From contig VXAY01002374.1 in the NCBI GenBank assembly GCA_013399855.1, forward strand, positions 675,553-739,552: a stretch of 64,000 bases of DNA. Direction: 5' to 3'. The position numbers and the translations under genes are program-made. The notes below the pieces were generated by a model that was given only the letters and a program-made list of their open reading frames with translations, did no database searches and had not been told where the DNA came from. The DNA is from Oxyruncus cristatus. Taxonomy: Eukaryota > Chordata > Aves > Passeriformes > Cotingidae. Shown here in pieces: positions 23,986-36,900 of this stretch (positions within the stretch are counted from its first letter, which is position 1; each line of letters starts with the position of its first letter).

Positions 23986-26900
23986 AATTATAAAGAAAGG
24001 TCTGGCTTAATTTTGAGATATCAGAATGAACCAGCAGGCTTGATGTTAGGAAAGAGGTCTTGAAATGTCTTGGACTGATGGCAAACCTTTTGTGGAAATT
24101 AATAACTCTATGCAGCCCTATTACAGTCAAATAACTTTTCTGATTTTAAAAACATCTTTGCCAAAGGAGAAGCTAGTTTGTTCCATCTTTTGACAGTCTT
24201 CCTGCAAGAATCTTTCTTTGGAATACATGAAACATATTTAACATTAGAAATAGAGTCTTACATAATACTAACCCCCTTTAAGCAAGAAATATAGAGCCAA
24301 GAAAAAAATGCATTTTTCAGTCAAGCACTGCAGGAATATAATGGCTGATTATTCAAAGTCTCTCTCATTGTTTCTTGAATTATAAGCTATTTTTTAAATG
24401 AAATGGGTCATTACTTTTTCAGAAACACTGTATAATTTTACATATGTTCTATTTTCTTCATCATAGAGTGGTCAAGATTCTTCTTAGTTATTTTAAGGCA
24501 GCTGTGTTACACTGCTCTTAGAACATTATAACTTTGCCCTGGGATCAGTGTGTTTACTGCTAAGCTGGTTCCTATTTTTTCCCCTTGAAAAAAATTCTTT
24601 GATGGTGGAATCATCCACAGAGAGCAGCATTTTGTATCCTTTTTGAGGTGACTACATATTGTAAACTAACAATATCCAGGAGAGTTGAAATCTGAGGGTG
24701 AACTGTACTGAATTTAAAGTAACCTTACATAATTGATTGCAAGAGTGAACGAAAGATTGTTTTATAACAGCGAACAGGAGACTGATCAAAGCAGGAAGGA
24801 AAAGAAATAAGTCTTTGAAAAGACTGGAGTTTAGAAACACGTAGTCCCCAGAGAAGCAGAGCACCATCAAAGCCACCACTTAAAATTATTAATATTATTT
24901 CTGAAGCCCCTGACTGAGGACACGCACGGGTCCCTCCCAGGTAGATTCAGTACCTGTGTATGTCACACGCAGCACAGATTGATACAGAGAGATGTGATTT
25001 CTGCCTACATCAAATTTATTTAAATAAAACAAGACAGATAGCATTGAAAACAGTGCTTTATATGCTACCTTTCTTTTAGTTGTTAGCACACTGTTGCAAA
25101 ACTGTTCTCCCAACTGCTAGAATGAGCGTTCTAGGAGACTTTATGCCTTAGGATCAGGAATTTTCAAATAAGTGATTTTTGTCCTCAAAAAGTAAAGGGG
25201 TGAATTAAATGGGCTGAATGACTAAGCAAAATGATAGAAGATTTTAAGCTCTGCATCATCGGCTTGCTAGTTCAGCTCCTAATTTCAGAGTGCTACATAA
25301 TCACCCTGTGGGGACCTGTCACTCAGCCCGGTGACAAAAGGTCCTCATTGTAATTGAGGCAAACTGTTCTTCTCTTCAGGAGCTTTGCAGAGGCTCCAGA
25401 GTACCAATAGTCAGGAGAATGAACTGTCTCTGTGTTCAGCAGGAAGGTATTTCCAGATCACGCTTGAAGTACCAACTCAGAAGAAATTTTGTTTGGTGCA
25501 TTGAACTTGCATTATTTTGAACACAGACTGTAGAGAAAGAGAAAATTTAAATATGCAGGCTGGTTTCTTTGACATTAATGTCTCTTCTGCATAGGGATGT
25601 TTCTTGTAAACATGGGGGGTTTTATATATATATGAAAATTAGCTTATTGAGGGAAATACTAATCTTTTTGAAATCTGCTTGCTTTTCCTATGCTTCATTC
25701 CACATGAAATAAAGTTCTATATATACCCAGCAGAAAGCTTATTGAAAGAGATTGTTCTGCTAATAACGGTAGACAAGTAAGAGAACAGCATTACTGTCAG
25801 TGAGAATTCAAATTTCCAGGTGAATTTACATCAGCCATTCCCACACCATGCATGAATTTGCTGCCAAGAAATGCTGGCATGACAGAGCTTTCTGGTAGAA
25901 TTAGTTGTAGGATTTTATTCTTTTAATCTGAGAGAGATGCATGCCACATGTCCTGCCAGTCAGCGAAGAAAAGAAAATGGGATTTAACCAACAAGTCATT
26001 TCTAACTAACACATATCTTCTAAAGACCATTTACAACCAATTGTGAATGCTGACAAACATAAGCACATTTTGTGATGAGAAAAGAAAATGTTTTGCACAG
26101 TAAATTATCAATGTTGAAGGATTCAGTTCTAATGTTCTTGATAATGTAAAGTTCATTAACTTGTGACTAAGCTCATTAAACATACATTTCCTTTTTTCCT
26201 TTAATTTTGGTTACCACAGTTTCAAGAACCATGCATTTTTACTTACTCCCAAGTCAGTTGTTCTGTTGGCAAACACCACTAGCTCCTCTTTCTTATTTAC
26301 AAGCTCAGTAACTACAGTCATCAATAAAAATGTTACAGTTTGGTAATTAATTAAAAAAAGAGGACCAAAAAGTAAAGAAAAACATGTCACATCAAACATA
26401 CCTTCCTTTAAAATTTGTAATCTATCAGATACTACTTGTCACAAAATGCAACAGACTGTAAAAAAAGTTTCCTATGTAATTCCAATGAGCCCAGGAGACT
26501 TCCACCATAATGACAGAAAGGAATCCTTTCAGGCACATAAAGTTCTTTCAAGTATCATGGATATACCTATATCATTTCAGGTAGCAAGGAATGTCCATTC
26601 CAAAATGTACAGTTCTTTGGCTTTGAAGGGGATCTTTTTTTGAATAGTAAACTCCCGAAAGCAGAAATTTCTAGAATATTTTTATGTGTTTCCTGGAGTG
26701 AAGAATCTTTACGTGGTAACTAAATTTTAGAAATAAATTATTTCAAAGACAACCCTTTCTGTTGGTTGTATAAATTGCCTATAGAACTAATTTGTACAAG
26801 TGATATAAATTACTATCTACATTAATATATATAAACTTCCATATAAACTTTGAAATGCAATAGGGTTTTACCAGAAGCATAGAAAAAGAAAATCTAGCTA

Positions 26901-27500
26901 GGGAACCTCTGAATCCCTGTTATTACAAAACAGGTAACAACTGTTAGGAAGTGTTGCAAGTACAGAACAACTAAGAAGATTTCAGAGTTTCACTCAATGA
27001 AAGAATTCACTTTACTGCTGCTTAGACTTATTAAATAAGACCTTTTTCCACAGCCAGCAGATTTAGTGACTCCTAGGGAAATCAGGTTTGACAAGTTCTG
27101 CAGAACCTGAAAATAAAGGAATTTGCCACCAAGAGAAAGAAGTAATGTATCATTGTTCTCTTATGGAATAGATTAACAATGGAGAGAGCAGTCAGAAAGT
27201 CAGAAACTGAAGTCCTGCTTATCACACAGCAAGGATGCAATGCCATCAGAAGTGAGGCAAGCCCTTTTTTTTTTTTGTCAGCAGATTTGCCTAACACTGA
27301 CATTGAGAGAACAGACTGGGATGACAGTTTAACCTCCTCTACACTTGTTCAGTACTTTGGTCTACTCCTCTTACAGACGACCTAAATGATGATTGCCATC
27401 GCTTTCAAAATGAGCCTTCTGTGTGTACCACAGAAATCCTAAACCATTTTTGTGAGTTGTACCAATTCACTGCAGCCAAAGGTCTACCACAAGCACTTTG

Positions 27501-27600
27501 AACTCTGTACATCAGTAGCCTTGTACCTCATTAGCCACAACACACCACAGAACTCTGTACATCAGTAGCCTTGTACCTCATTAGCCACAACACACCACAG
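27501..27600. repeat. Exact 50-bp tandem duplication
   Basis: The 50 bases at 27501-27550 (starting AACTCTGTACATCAGTAGCC) are repeated without a single difference at 27551-27600. Identity across neutral intronic sequence implies a recent duplication, or an assembly artefact. Confidence 0.97.
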
Positions 27601-28268
27601 CTGCTCACATAACCGGAAGGTGATAATTGGAGGTTTCTCAAAATCAAAAACATACTGTCCTTCCCCGGTTTTAGAAGGAATGCATTAATGTCATAGCACC
27701 CGAACTTACCATCTGATTCCTATACTTGTTTTTGCTTTCCTTCTTTCTAAGAGAAAGTTCCCTCATATGGGTGCATCTGCAAAGGTGTCCAGAATCCTCA
27801 CTTCACTGTTAATAGACATTTTCTTCCACTTGGTTCTCCATTTTCCTCTGCATTTTGTTTCAGTTACTTGATACTTTTTGATCTGCTTAAAATCAGAGCT
27901 CAGAAGTTGTGGTTCTGCTTATGGCTGAGCAGTACTTATTTGCAAGCTTGCACGACACATTTTTTAAAATTCCATTTGTTTTTAAATAAGGTGCAGTACA
28001 GACAACTCACTGTTCCCTAGCCGCTCTAACACCCAGATTAACATTAGAAGTCATGAGCCTCAGCCTCCTCACCAGTTACAAATAAAACTGGCAGGGAAGC
28101 AAGCTGACAAGAATGCTGTAACACTAAACAATATCTATCATTCCTCCTCCTTAGCATGTAGCTACCTATGAACTTCATTCAAAGGAAACATCTGTCAATT
28201 AAATAGAATTCAAGAAAGATAATAAAAGGTGTCATTCTGGAAAGAAGAAAGGTGGTGAAGGGTAACAA

Positions 28269-28291
28269 AGCGCTGTGAAGAAAACAGCGCT
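28269..28291. repeat. 8-bp-stem hairpin, AGCGCTGT / ACAGCGCT
   Basis: Perfect 8-bp arms separated by a 7-nt loop (GAAGAAA). GC-rich and CpG-containing stem in otherwise AT-rich, CpG-poor sequence. Function unknown. Confidence 0.6.
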
Positions 28292-30735
28292 ATCTAAGGG
28301 AAAAAATACACTCAACTGTCATTTTATCAAGGATCTTTTCTTTCCATGGTTCTAGCCTCTCTGACTGATAAGAATTAGAAATGCCATTTTAACTCCTCAA
28401 AACACCTTTCTGTGTAATTTATTCTGCTAGACTGCCTTCATCTTTGGGGTATTTGTTAACTGAACAAAGGAAATTTCAGACTGAATATAATGTACACTAC
28501 TCCAACAGTGAGACCTACTTGATCGTGATAACAGCACTCAAATAGAAGGAAAATCCCAATTTGTATGAACTATTTAAAATTAGACTGAATAAAAACCTAC
28601 TAATGTACTGCATGCAATAGCAGGATAGCTTAGAAAACACTGGTGTAAGATCTGGTACCTGTCATTAATATACAGAAGGACATTTTCTTTCTAAAATATA
28701 AAAATCCTTATGATATCTTAGATAAAATACTGCCATTGGACAACTAGTATATTAAACTAATTATGAAGCTATAGCTGTTAATTTTTGACTGAGATAGAGC
28801 AAAGAACATTTGATTTTCAGTTTAAATTGGAATTTTCTATTAGGAGTGTTATTCATTACTGTTGCTGCCTGACCATAACCTTTATTAGACTCTACTTGCA
28901 TGAAGCTCAAATGGTTGCAATTTAACCTGGACGAAGACAGAAATTCAGTGCTCTTACAGAGAATTAAAAAGTCAGACACAAATCATAAGAAGGTTATTTC
29001 ATTCCGGATGAAACAATGGCACCATAAGTTAGTTAAGAGAAGCCTCCTGTCATATGAAACACTCATAAAAATCTGCAGTCTTTAAGGCTCTGGGTACTAT
29101 TAACTCCTCTTAACTTCAGTGAGGCTCATTAATCTAAATGCCTTCATGAACCAAGCTGCCAAGCATGTTCCCAGTAGATCATAGATGCTGTTATTGCCTA
29201 AAGACCAGAATAAAAGATAAAACAGATAAAACTAATCTCATACACTGAAAGCTAATTCCTCAAAGAATCATCATCTAAATGATGGTCACTGATAAGCTCA
29301 ATTTTAAGAAACCTTTGGGGTCTGCCAAGAAAGGGATCTTTTCCTCAAGCAGAAGCCAGCATATGCTGCTTGTACATTAGTTAGTGGTAAAGCACAGGCC
29401 ATGCTTATCAATACATAGATATAGAATGTGTGGCATCTCAAAATGAACATTGCTATTGTGCATGTTCAAGATACTTTTTGTGAAAAACTGTGATGCAGGG
29501 GTTTTTTTGTCAATCTCTTACCATGCTGCAGACATGATTATATATCTTTAGCAACAACAACATTTCTTTAGTAGTAATTTCTGTACATCGAAGAAAATAA
29601 CAGAAACTGAAAAAACAGGACAAACAAGTGAACAGAAGAACTGAAATAAACAAAGCATATGGTTATGAGTCACTGTAAATTCTTAATTAATCTGTGTTGA
29701 CAAAGATATGGTGACTAAATAGTATGGGTGCATAAGACTCATGGCAGTAGACCTTTATAGCAACCCATAACAGATAATTTAAAATTTCTACAAAAATTAA
29801 GCTATTTACTAGATCTTCAAGATAAGGGGAATACGCTAATGGTTTGCAGGCAGAACTCTCTGTCTCACACAAATGGACCCTGCCCCCTGGCACCCGAGTA
29901 GCTGCATAGAGCATGTATGCCCTTTCTTGGGCAGCAACACTGAAAGATTATTGAGACCCTTCAAAATAGAAGCTCCAAAACTGACTTCATGGGCAGCACT
30001 AATATTCTCTACTCAGAAAAGAAATTTAGAGTTTAATTTTCACTGTGAAGAAAGACTGAACATGGCCAGCACGAATGTACTCCCCTGTTATAAGCAAAGA
30101 TACTTCTAAAATAGCTCTGGCAATTATCATAACAAGGAATGAACTCATGACGTCAATTAAAATTCCATGGTTCCCAGGAGATTCTGACTTTCTTTTAAAA
30201 AGTTTCATTTTGTTAACCAGTTAACTTATGTTGTAAAATCTCCTTCAGATCCAGAGTTTTTGTTTGTATTACAGCAGCAAGATTTTGATCTACGCCCCGG
30301 ATTGTGCCTTTGTTCAAAACCAATGTTAGTGTCAATTATTGAGTTCCATGGGTGTATGCCTGTAGCCTCTAGAACACTGTCATTAAGTCAGGGCTTATCA
30401 AAATTAAATATATATAAGGGGAACAGTATTAAAAAACTATAACCCAAAGCGCTTTCTGCATTAATATTTTGGATATCACTATATGTTGTATGTTTTTTTA
30501 TGATTAAATTCACAATTTCATTTCCCACTTTCAGCTGTCCCAACTGCTGCTATTCCCTATAATCTATAACTGACAAAAACATACCAAACATTAAAAAAAG
30601 CAATCAATAGTTCTGACAATCAATAGTTTGATCACCATGCAAGCATGATCTCATGCTATTAATAACAGCTTCCCAACTTCAAGGCACATCACACAAGAAA
30701 TGGAACTGAAAAAAGTATCAAGGCAAATCTGTTAC

Positions 30736-30805
30736 CTGGCTGATGGGTTTTTGCTTTTCCATCAGTGACTGCTGAAACCATAGATCCAGAAGATGAGGCT
30801 TCCAT
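30736..30805 (-). CDS. ANO4: ANO4 first coding exon part: initiator ATG to residue 23
   Basis: Seventy coding bases: ATG at 30805-30803, 23 codons and one base of codon 24, then donor GTAACA. It encodes MEASSSG, then VTDGKAKTHQP. Human ANO4 starts MEASSSGITNGKTKVFHPEG (from memory); this copy has a few extra residues between MEASSSG and the DGK motif. The start is chosen on that identity and on a strong context (A at -3, G at +4). The whole exon extends upstream to an acceptor at 30943 (TATTCTTGTCAG), so the coding exon is not the transcription start and at least one further 5' exon must exist. The frame upstream of this ATG is open throughout the exon, so a longer N-terminus cannot be excluded. 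Confidence 0.92.
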
Positions 30806-30942
30806 TTTTATTGACCCCCTAACTTGTGGGAGTGAAGGATGCCCATCCACAGGCCGATGCTGTGATACTGGGTAGCTTCCTGCAGTTCTCCTCTGGCAGA
30901 TTTGCACACGCTTTTCAGCCCCATGAATAGATAGACTTATAC
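30806..30942 (-). other. ANO4: ANO4 5'UTR portion of the start-codon exon
   Basis: Begins after the acceptor TATTCTTGTCAG and runs to the ATG. It contains no stop in the ANO4 frame (45 codons open) and holds one out-of-frame upstream ORF (30924-30808). The acceptor is inferred from sequence; without transcript data the 5' limit remains a prediction. Confidence 0.7.
30808..30924 (-). promoter_or_regulatory. Upstream ORF ending 2 nt before the ANO4 start codon
   Basis: A 38-codon frame opens at ATG 30924-30922 (begins MGLKSVCKSARGEL) and stops at TAA 30810-30808. Two bases (AA) separate that stop from the ANO4 ATG. The upstream ATG has a poor -3 base (T) but G at +4. If the exon is in the mature mRNA, this arrangement could dampen ANO4 translation or allow re-initiation; that role is inference. 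Confidence 0.6.
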
Positions 30943-33900
30943 CTGACAAGAATAAGAATTAGTACTGTTAGACACAAGAGATCAGCATGGAATAAGTAAA
31001 ATATAAAAATTGTCATGGTTTAAAATGGAGCTGCAACAGCTTTCTTACAGGAGAAAAAAAAAAAAAGAACTATAAAAAGATTAATTTTCTATGAAAATTA
31101 AAAATGTGAACATCTTTGCTGCTGTGTTGCAGACATCAGAGTCAGCCACACTAATAGATATTTAAATTAATACACAGTCATGGTTTACTGCATTACTGGA
31201 CTGCAGGAGGAAATATCTTCCTTTCCTTCAAAAAACCCACACAGCTCACAGAGGACAATATTAAGGAGGCAACTACCACAGAGTTTATTAAATGGCAGTT
31301 TTCTTACTGACAGATTAGAACTTGGCAATAATGGTTTCTTTTTTTCTGAGCATTTGCCAGTATTAGGAAGTCTCATCATATGGAAAAAATACTACAATTC
31401 AGGTGTTAACTAGCTTTTAAGGAGAAAACAAAGGTCTGTTTTGAGGAAAACAGTAAGGCTACAAACAATAAAAACATGAACTTAAGCTTCAAAAAAATTT
31501 CCATTTTCACCAGACCTGTGAAACATTACCTTCAACATTGGAAATTGTCTTTCACAAAAAACATTCTCAAATTTGTCACATAATCATTTTTTAAACTGAA
31601 ATTGTGATTAAAAACAGGTTTTACTTTTCCAAAGAGAAAAGTTGAAATTTCCTATGTGTCTTTTGTACAGTCTTAGAAAGAAATACTATCTTACAGTAAA
31701 ATTGCTGATTCTGACTTCCTCCTGTTCACATTGATGAAATTGCTCTAACTCCATTTGAATTACTTTCATCATACTCTGGTGAGAACCTTCAGACAATCTC
31801 TTTTAGGCAAGAACACCAAAGGATAATTCAATAGTACTGTTTTACACTTAATTTAATATGACTCTTACTGCTTCTATCAGCAAACAATCTTTGTTAAAAA
31901 AAAAAAAAAATGAAGCACCCTAACCAGTTATAAATAAGCAAACTGAGAAGTAGATGGAAAAGCAGACCCTAAAAACTGGAAATACAGACATTGTAAGCAC
32001 ATTGTAATTTGCAGTCGCTCAGAATCATTAGGTATCATTGAACAGACTTTAGTTTTCTGAAAGAGGTCCCTTGCTGAAATGTCCAAGAATGCCTTAATGA
32101 CTCTACTCTTCCAGTTCCACTGGAAGTCAATGTATGTGAACCTCCAGGTCACAGAAGAGGTTTAGAATCTCTGAAATATTAATACATTTATATCCATAAT
32201 ATACTACCAATGGGAAAAGAGTTACCACTTCCATAGACAATTTGTGAAAACAGTAGAGTTGCACACATTAGCAAAGGCTGTGCAAACTACTCTCCTTTAA
32301 GATGGCTTTGTGCATCCAGAATCAAAGCTGCACGCTCAGTACCTGACTTTGCTTCTCATCACCAGATCTGATCTTCTGTGGGAAATGTGAATGGATGAGG
32401 AGTTTCCTGCTGCAACTGCTCACCTACCTCCTGGTTTTAGGGCTAATGAAACTGCCAGCTGCCAAAGACTGTTGAAATCAGATCTTCTTCAGCATACAGA
32501 GCAAATCCCAGTCACCTCATTCTTGTGAAAGGCAGCGTATCAGTCCAAGTAAACAAGATGACAGTGAGCATGCCCTTGACCATGTTAGCTATAAGAGGCC
32601 TCAGTGAGGAGCTAAGACTGGGCTGTAAAATGAGCTCCTTACTTCTTGTGCAGTCACTAGATCCTCATGATGCTCAAAATATTGTGCAATCATCCCTAAG
32701 GTATTAAAAAATTAACTAAAGTTGTTTTCTTTAAGCATCACCCCTGGTTGTCGCATCATTTAAAACAACCATCCGTCTGGAGCTTACAATGGAGTCAGCC
32801 AGTTAGTCAACACTCAGCGTGAACCTGTCATTGCCACATACTTACTATGGATCTGAGTAAGGCTGTGCTTTCATTTGGTCATGGAATTAGGGATCTATTT
32901 TAGGGACTGGTTCCAAACATAAACTGACTGCTACAATTCTCTGAGGTTCACAAAAATTGCTTCTTTGCGTTCCGAAAACAGTCTATAAACTCTTGTGCAG
33001 CTGTGACTCAGCTCCCTAAACTATTTCTGCAGCACATTTTTTTTCAGACATCGAAATAAAGGATATTGCTGCCAGAGTGCTATCCCTAAGAACTGCAAAA
33101 TTTGCAGATTGATCACATCCAAAATTAGGTTTTGGTTATATGCAAGCTTTTGTTTCTTCCTTCAAGGAAAGGTGATAAATTATACCTCCAAACTACATGA
33201 AGGATAATGTTCCAGTATCACTGAAAATTTCACAGACTACTTTTTTTTGACATATTTAAAACTTGAAAGTGCCCAAAATCGACCACTCAAGGTGTGTCAT
33301 AAACATATACAATATATTTGGAAGTTCTTCACCCCAATCTCATTGGTACTGCAGTTATTTTTTTCCACAGAAGACGTTCTCTTGACTAGGAGAATTAACT
33401 TCCATTATTTTCCTAAGAAACAGGTACGGCACAAAGACTCAGGTGCCCTTATTTAACTATATTTTCAGATTTTTGCAGAGAAAGACCAGATCTTGTTTTT
33501 CTATGTATGTTTCTTTTGTTAAACTAGAAGTCTGAAAAAATGTAAGACAGTAACACTGCAGCAAGCTTTAGCATTACCTTGTTTTCATGTGGGTGAAAGT
33601 TCTTTTAAAAGAGATACTGGCAGTTGAAAATACAACCCCAGATAACGTGCAGAAGAGCAGAGACAAAGGAGGGGGAATCAGAAGTAGAAAATATGTTGTG
33701 AATAGCACACTTATCTTATGGAAGACGAAAACCTGGTAACTATTGGCACTAAGCAATAAACACTAAGAGTAAAGTCTGCCTATTCTTCCTGCAAATAAAC
33801 CACACTAGTGATAAATCCTGGGGTTTGTGGATCACAGATGTGAGAAAACAGCACAGAGATCTCTCAAGAGTAGATGTTAAAACCGACACCAATTACTTTT

Positions 33901-36900
33901 TGGAAGCGTGACAATACCCACACAAAACATCTAGAAAGAAAGAGCAGTTCTCTATGAGCACAGTGCAGTCTGGGTCTTCAACTAGCTATATTTGGTGGAG
34001 TTTTACTCTTGTCTTTAGGCTTGACACTATAGCTGCTGACACCAAAATCCCACTGCTGTTGCATGCCTGACTGTATGACCTCTGGTCGTCCTGTCCCTGC
34101 AGCATGGTCATTTTTCAGTGAGCTTGGCACTTGTGCTCAGTAGCTGCAAGTGAGCACACTGGCATGCTCTGACAGGTAGTATAGATGTTACAAAAATGAG
34201 GAGTTTCTCCTGCCTCTCCCTCTGGCACGGAGCACCTGCTCATGAGCAGCATTTCAACCCAGGGTTTCAGTGCAAATGCAAGAGAAAGACTTAAATACTG
34301 TCCAGTAGCCACAGCTGACCATTCAGTTTGGAGAACTGGCTTCTGGACAGGACTCAGTCACCTGCACCTGGCTGGCTGCAACCCAAATATGTAAGAATGG
34401 GAAGTAGAAGTCTAGTGTTTTGAAGCTGGACAAGATTTGTGCCTTCAAGTATTATACATATTACTCAGCTCTTTTCCTTTTCTGCATGCAGCAAAAATGC
34501 TTATCTGTGTTTTCAAATCTTCACATGCCTTTCTCTTCCTTACCTGTATTTCTTTCTTTTTTTTCTCATACAAGGTTTTTGTCTCCATGAAGAGATGCTC
34601 TTCTTGCTACCCTTTTGTTCTCTGATGACTCTGAACTTGCAGGTTCATTTAAGGCAAACACCTTCCCTACCTTCCTACCAATACATCTCAGCTGCACAGT
34701 TTACCAGAAAAGAACAGCCTCTGTCTAGTTTATGGATAACTTTTATTGCTCCCAGATATGTTTTTCTATTATAAACTTTTTCAAAGCAGTATTTCTTTTA
34801 CATTGAGCATCCTTTGCCTCTTATAAAGTGGTAATATGCTTAAAACGCTTAGGGATTAATAATCCTCTAGATAAAACCTGCATATAAGAATATTAAAAGT
34901 GAAGTGTTGAAGTATTTCCAAGTCAGGAAGCAATAAAATCAAACACAAAGGAGAAAAAAGGAGAAATTATTAAAAGTTCAAAACACTACATTGTGCCTGC
35001 AAGCAAAATTTTATGAGACTAATATTTATTTTGTTGGCTCATCAGATGCCACAAAGATGAGTAACAACATCCTGCACTACTCAGAAGTCATTCTGCTGAG
35101 GCATCTGATGGGGTGTCTGCTTTGGTGATGTCTTAGCCCTCGCCAGCAGTTGTGCACCATGCACCTCCCCGCACGAGCAACACCTCCTCCCAGCACACCT
35201 CATCCAGTGGGCCTGCGCTGTTTGACTGAGAACAGCCCAGTGGCTCTGGTACTGATAGAGGTGGCTCTTGCACCTGAACTGGGGGTCAGAAAACCACTGT
35301 GCCCAAATTATACTGTGCCAGGACTGAGACACCTCTCCTCCTGGTTGACGTGCTCATGTAGTGACAGCCAGGTTTGTGTCAGCCCCAGTTTTCTTTCACT
35401 TTGTGCCACTTCGGATTACAGGCTCATCTTTATAGGTTGCTTTCTGATGTGTTTGTCTCTAGACAGAGATTATGAGAACATGAATAAGAAATAATAATAC
35501 AATGCAGAGTTACAAAATTATATAAACAATCCATTAGCTAACAGTGCTTAATTAGCCTCAAGTGTCCTGACTTGCTCTGTAGACCTTCTCCGGGATAACA
35601 AAGTAGCACTGGCAGGTTAAGGAACTCCTTTGAGTTCTGCATTAATAGGGTGTCAGCGCTCATGTTGGAGGCAAAATACTCCACTCTTTTCTATGTGGGT
35701 CTTCTATTTTGTTTCAGCCCTGTGCAGAGCCCTTAGGAGCAGATTGAGGTACACCCTTTCTTCAAGGCCTTTTTCAGAGAAGGGCAATACAGGGGAGAAT
35801 AGAGAAAGAAGGAAGAAAATCTCCGCTGTCACATAGAGCCACAAAAAGTAAAGCAGCTCTGGAAAGTCTGCAGTCATTAAGGCACAGATAAGTAAGGTCA
35901 TAAGGAAGCACTTTGGAAGCATGAGCTGAGAGCAGAAAATGAGGCTTTAAGGAGCAGTATATAAATGGGAAAATTACATATTTAGTTCATTTCAACTTTT
36001 ACTTACAGGAAAGGAGAAAGTGAGCTAATTTGTCCACCTTAATAAGCTAAACAACCTTTCCTCACCTTGTGCAAATTGCCACGCTTCCCATTAAAGTCAA
36101 TAAAGCTCTGCAAACAGCTTCATATTTTACACGTTTGAGATGGCCTTGATAAGGGGGAACTCAGAAAGGGAAGCAAAGTAAAAGGTTTCTCATGCAAACC
36201 CAGTTTAATTTGAGACTCAGGAGAGACACAGCAATGCTTGATGCCATGATGGACTCTTCTTGCTCTGAAGCCTAGGTGGAAATGAGGAAGCATGAGAGAA
36301 AAATTCTGCTGCCCTCTGTACATATGCCCAAAATCATAGCCTAAAAGCAGTTACTCTTTTTTTTTTTTTCTCACACTGTATCTTAGGTTACAAATACATC
36401 CAGAAAGCACGGTTAACTTGGTGGAAAATGTTACAACTTCATTAGGATTCCCACATTAGAATAAATCAGTTTTCAGAAGTACCACCTCTTTAACATGGCA
36501 TCAAGTCCCTTGCCATTGGTAACACATGATCATGAAATCGTATTGAAGACCAGATTACACTTCAAGAAAATGTTGAAATACTTCTGAGTACATCATATGT
36601 AAAAATCTCCTTACAACCGCAAAGTTTTAAGCAAGCAAACAGAAAAGCTACTAGTTACAGGTCTTTCTGGGAACTGCACTGGCTGGAAGAAAGACCAATA
36701 CTGTGCATCTTGACAAGCTACATGTGTTCCTGAGGCTTTGCACAATTGCTCCCCCCACCCTGTTACCTCCGAGATGTCGGAGACATGACAGAATTTTCAA
36801 GATCTGTAATAGCATATACAATTTTCCATGGAAAGAAACCACAGAGCTTAAAGATACAGTCAGTGGAGGAATAGCTAATTTTCTTTGTCTGAAACATGTT

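Larger units (their letters stand above)
18410..30735 (-). other. ANO4: ANO4 first coding intron, 12.3 kb
   Basis: The minus-strand donor GTAACA is at 30735 downward and the acceptor ends at 18410. Mostly AT-rich unique DNA. It includes a T/G-rich low-complexity tract (23829-23985), an A/T homopolymer-rich patch near 27.27 kb, the exact 50-bp duplication at 27501-27600 and a GC-containing 8-bp hairpin at 28269-28291. Several 60-140 codon frames occur on both strands but none resembles a known protein. Confidence 0.85.

Noticed and set aside
31013..31066. TGTCATGGTTTAAAATGGAG, resembling the start of avian ERVL-type LTRs, followed by an A-rich run
   Set aside because: Similarity is limited to about 12 bases at the beginning; no LTR body, no CA end and no target duplication could be found.
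35081..35494. GC-richer patch with 83- and 114-codon frames on opposite strands
   Set aside because: Mutually antisense frames of similar size and no similarity to a known protein; not a CpG island by eye.
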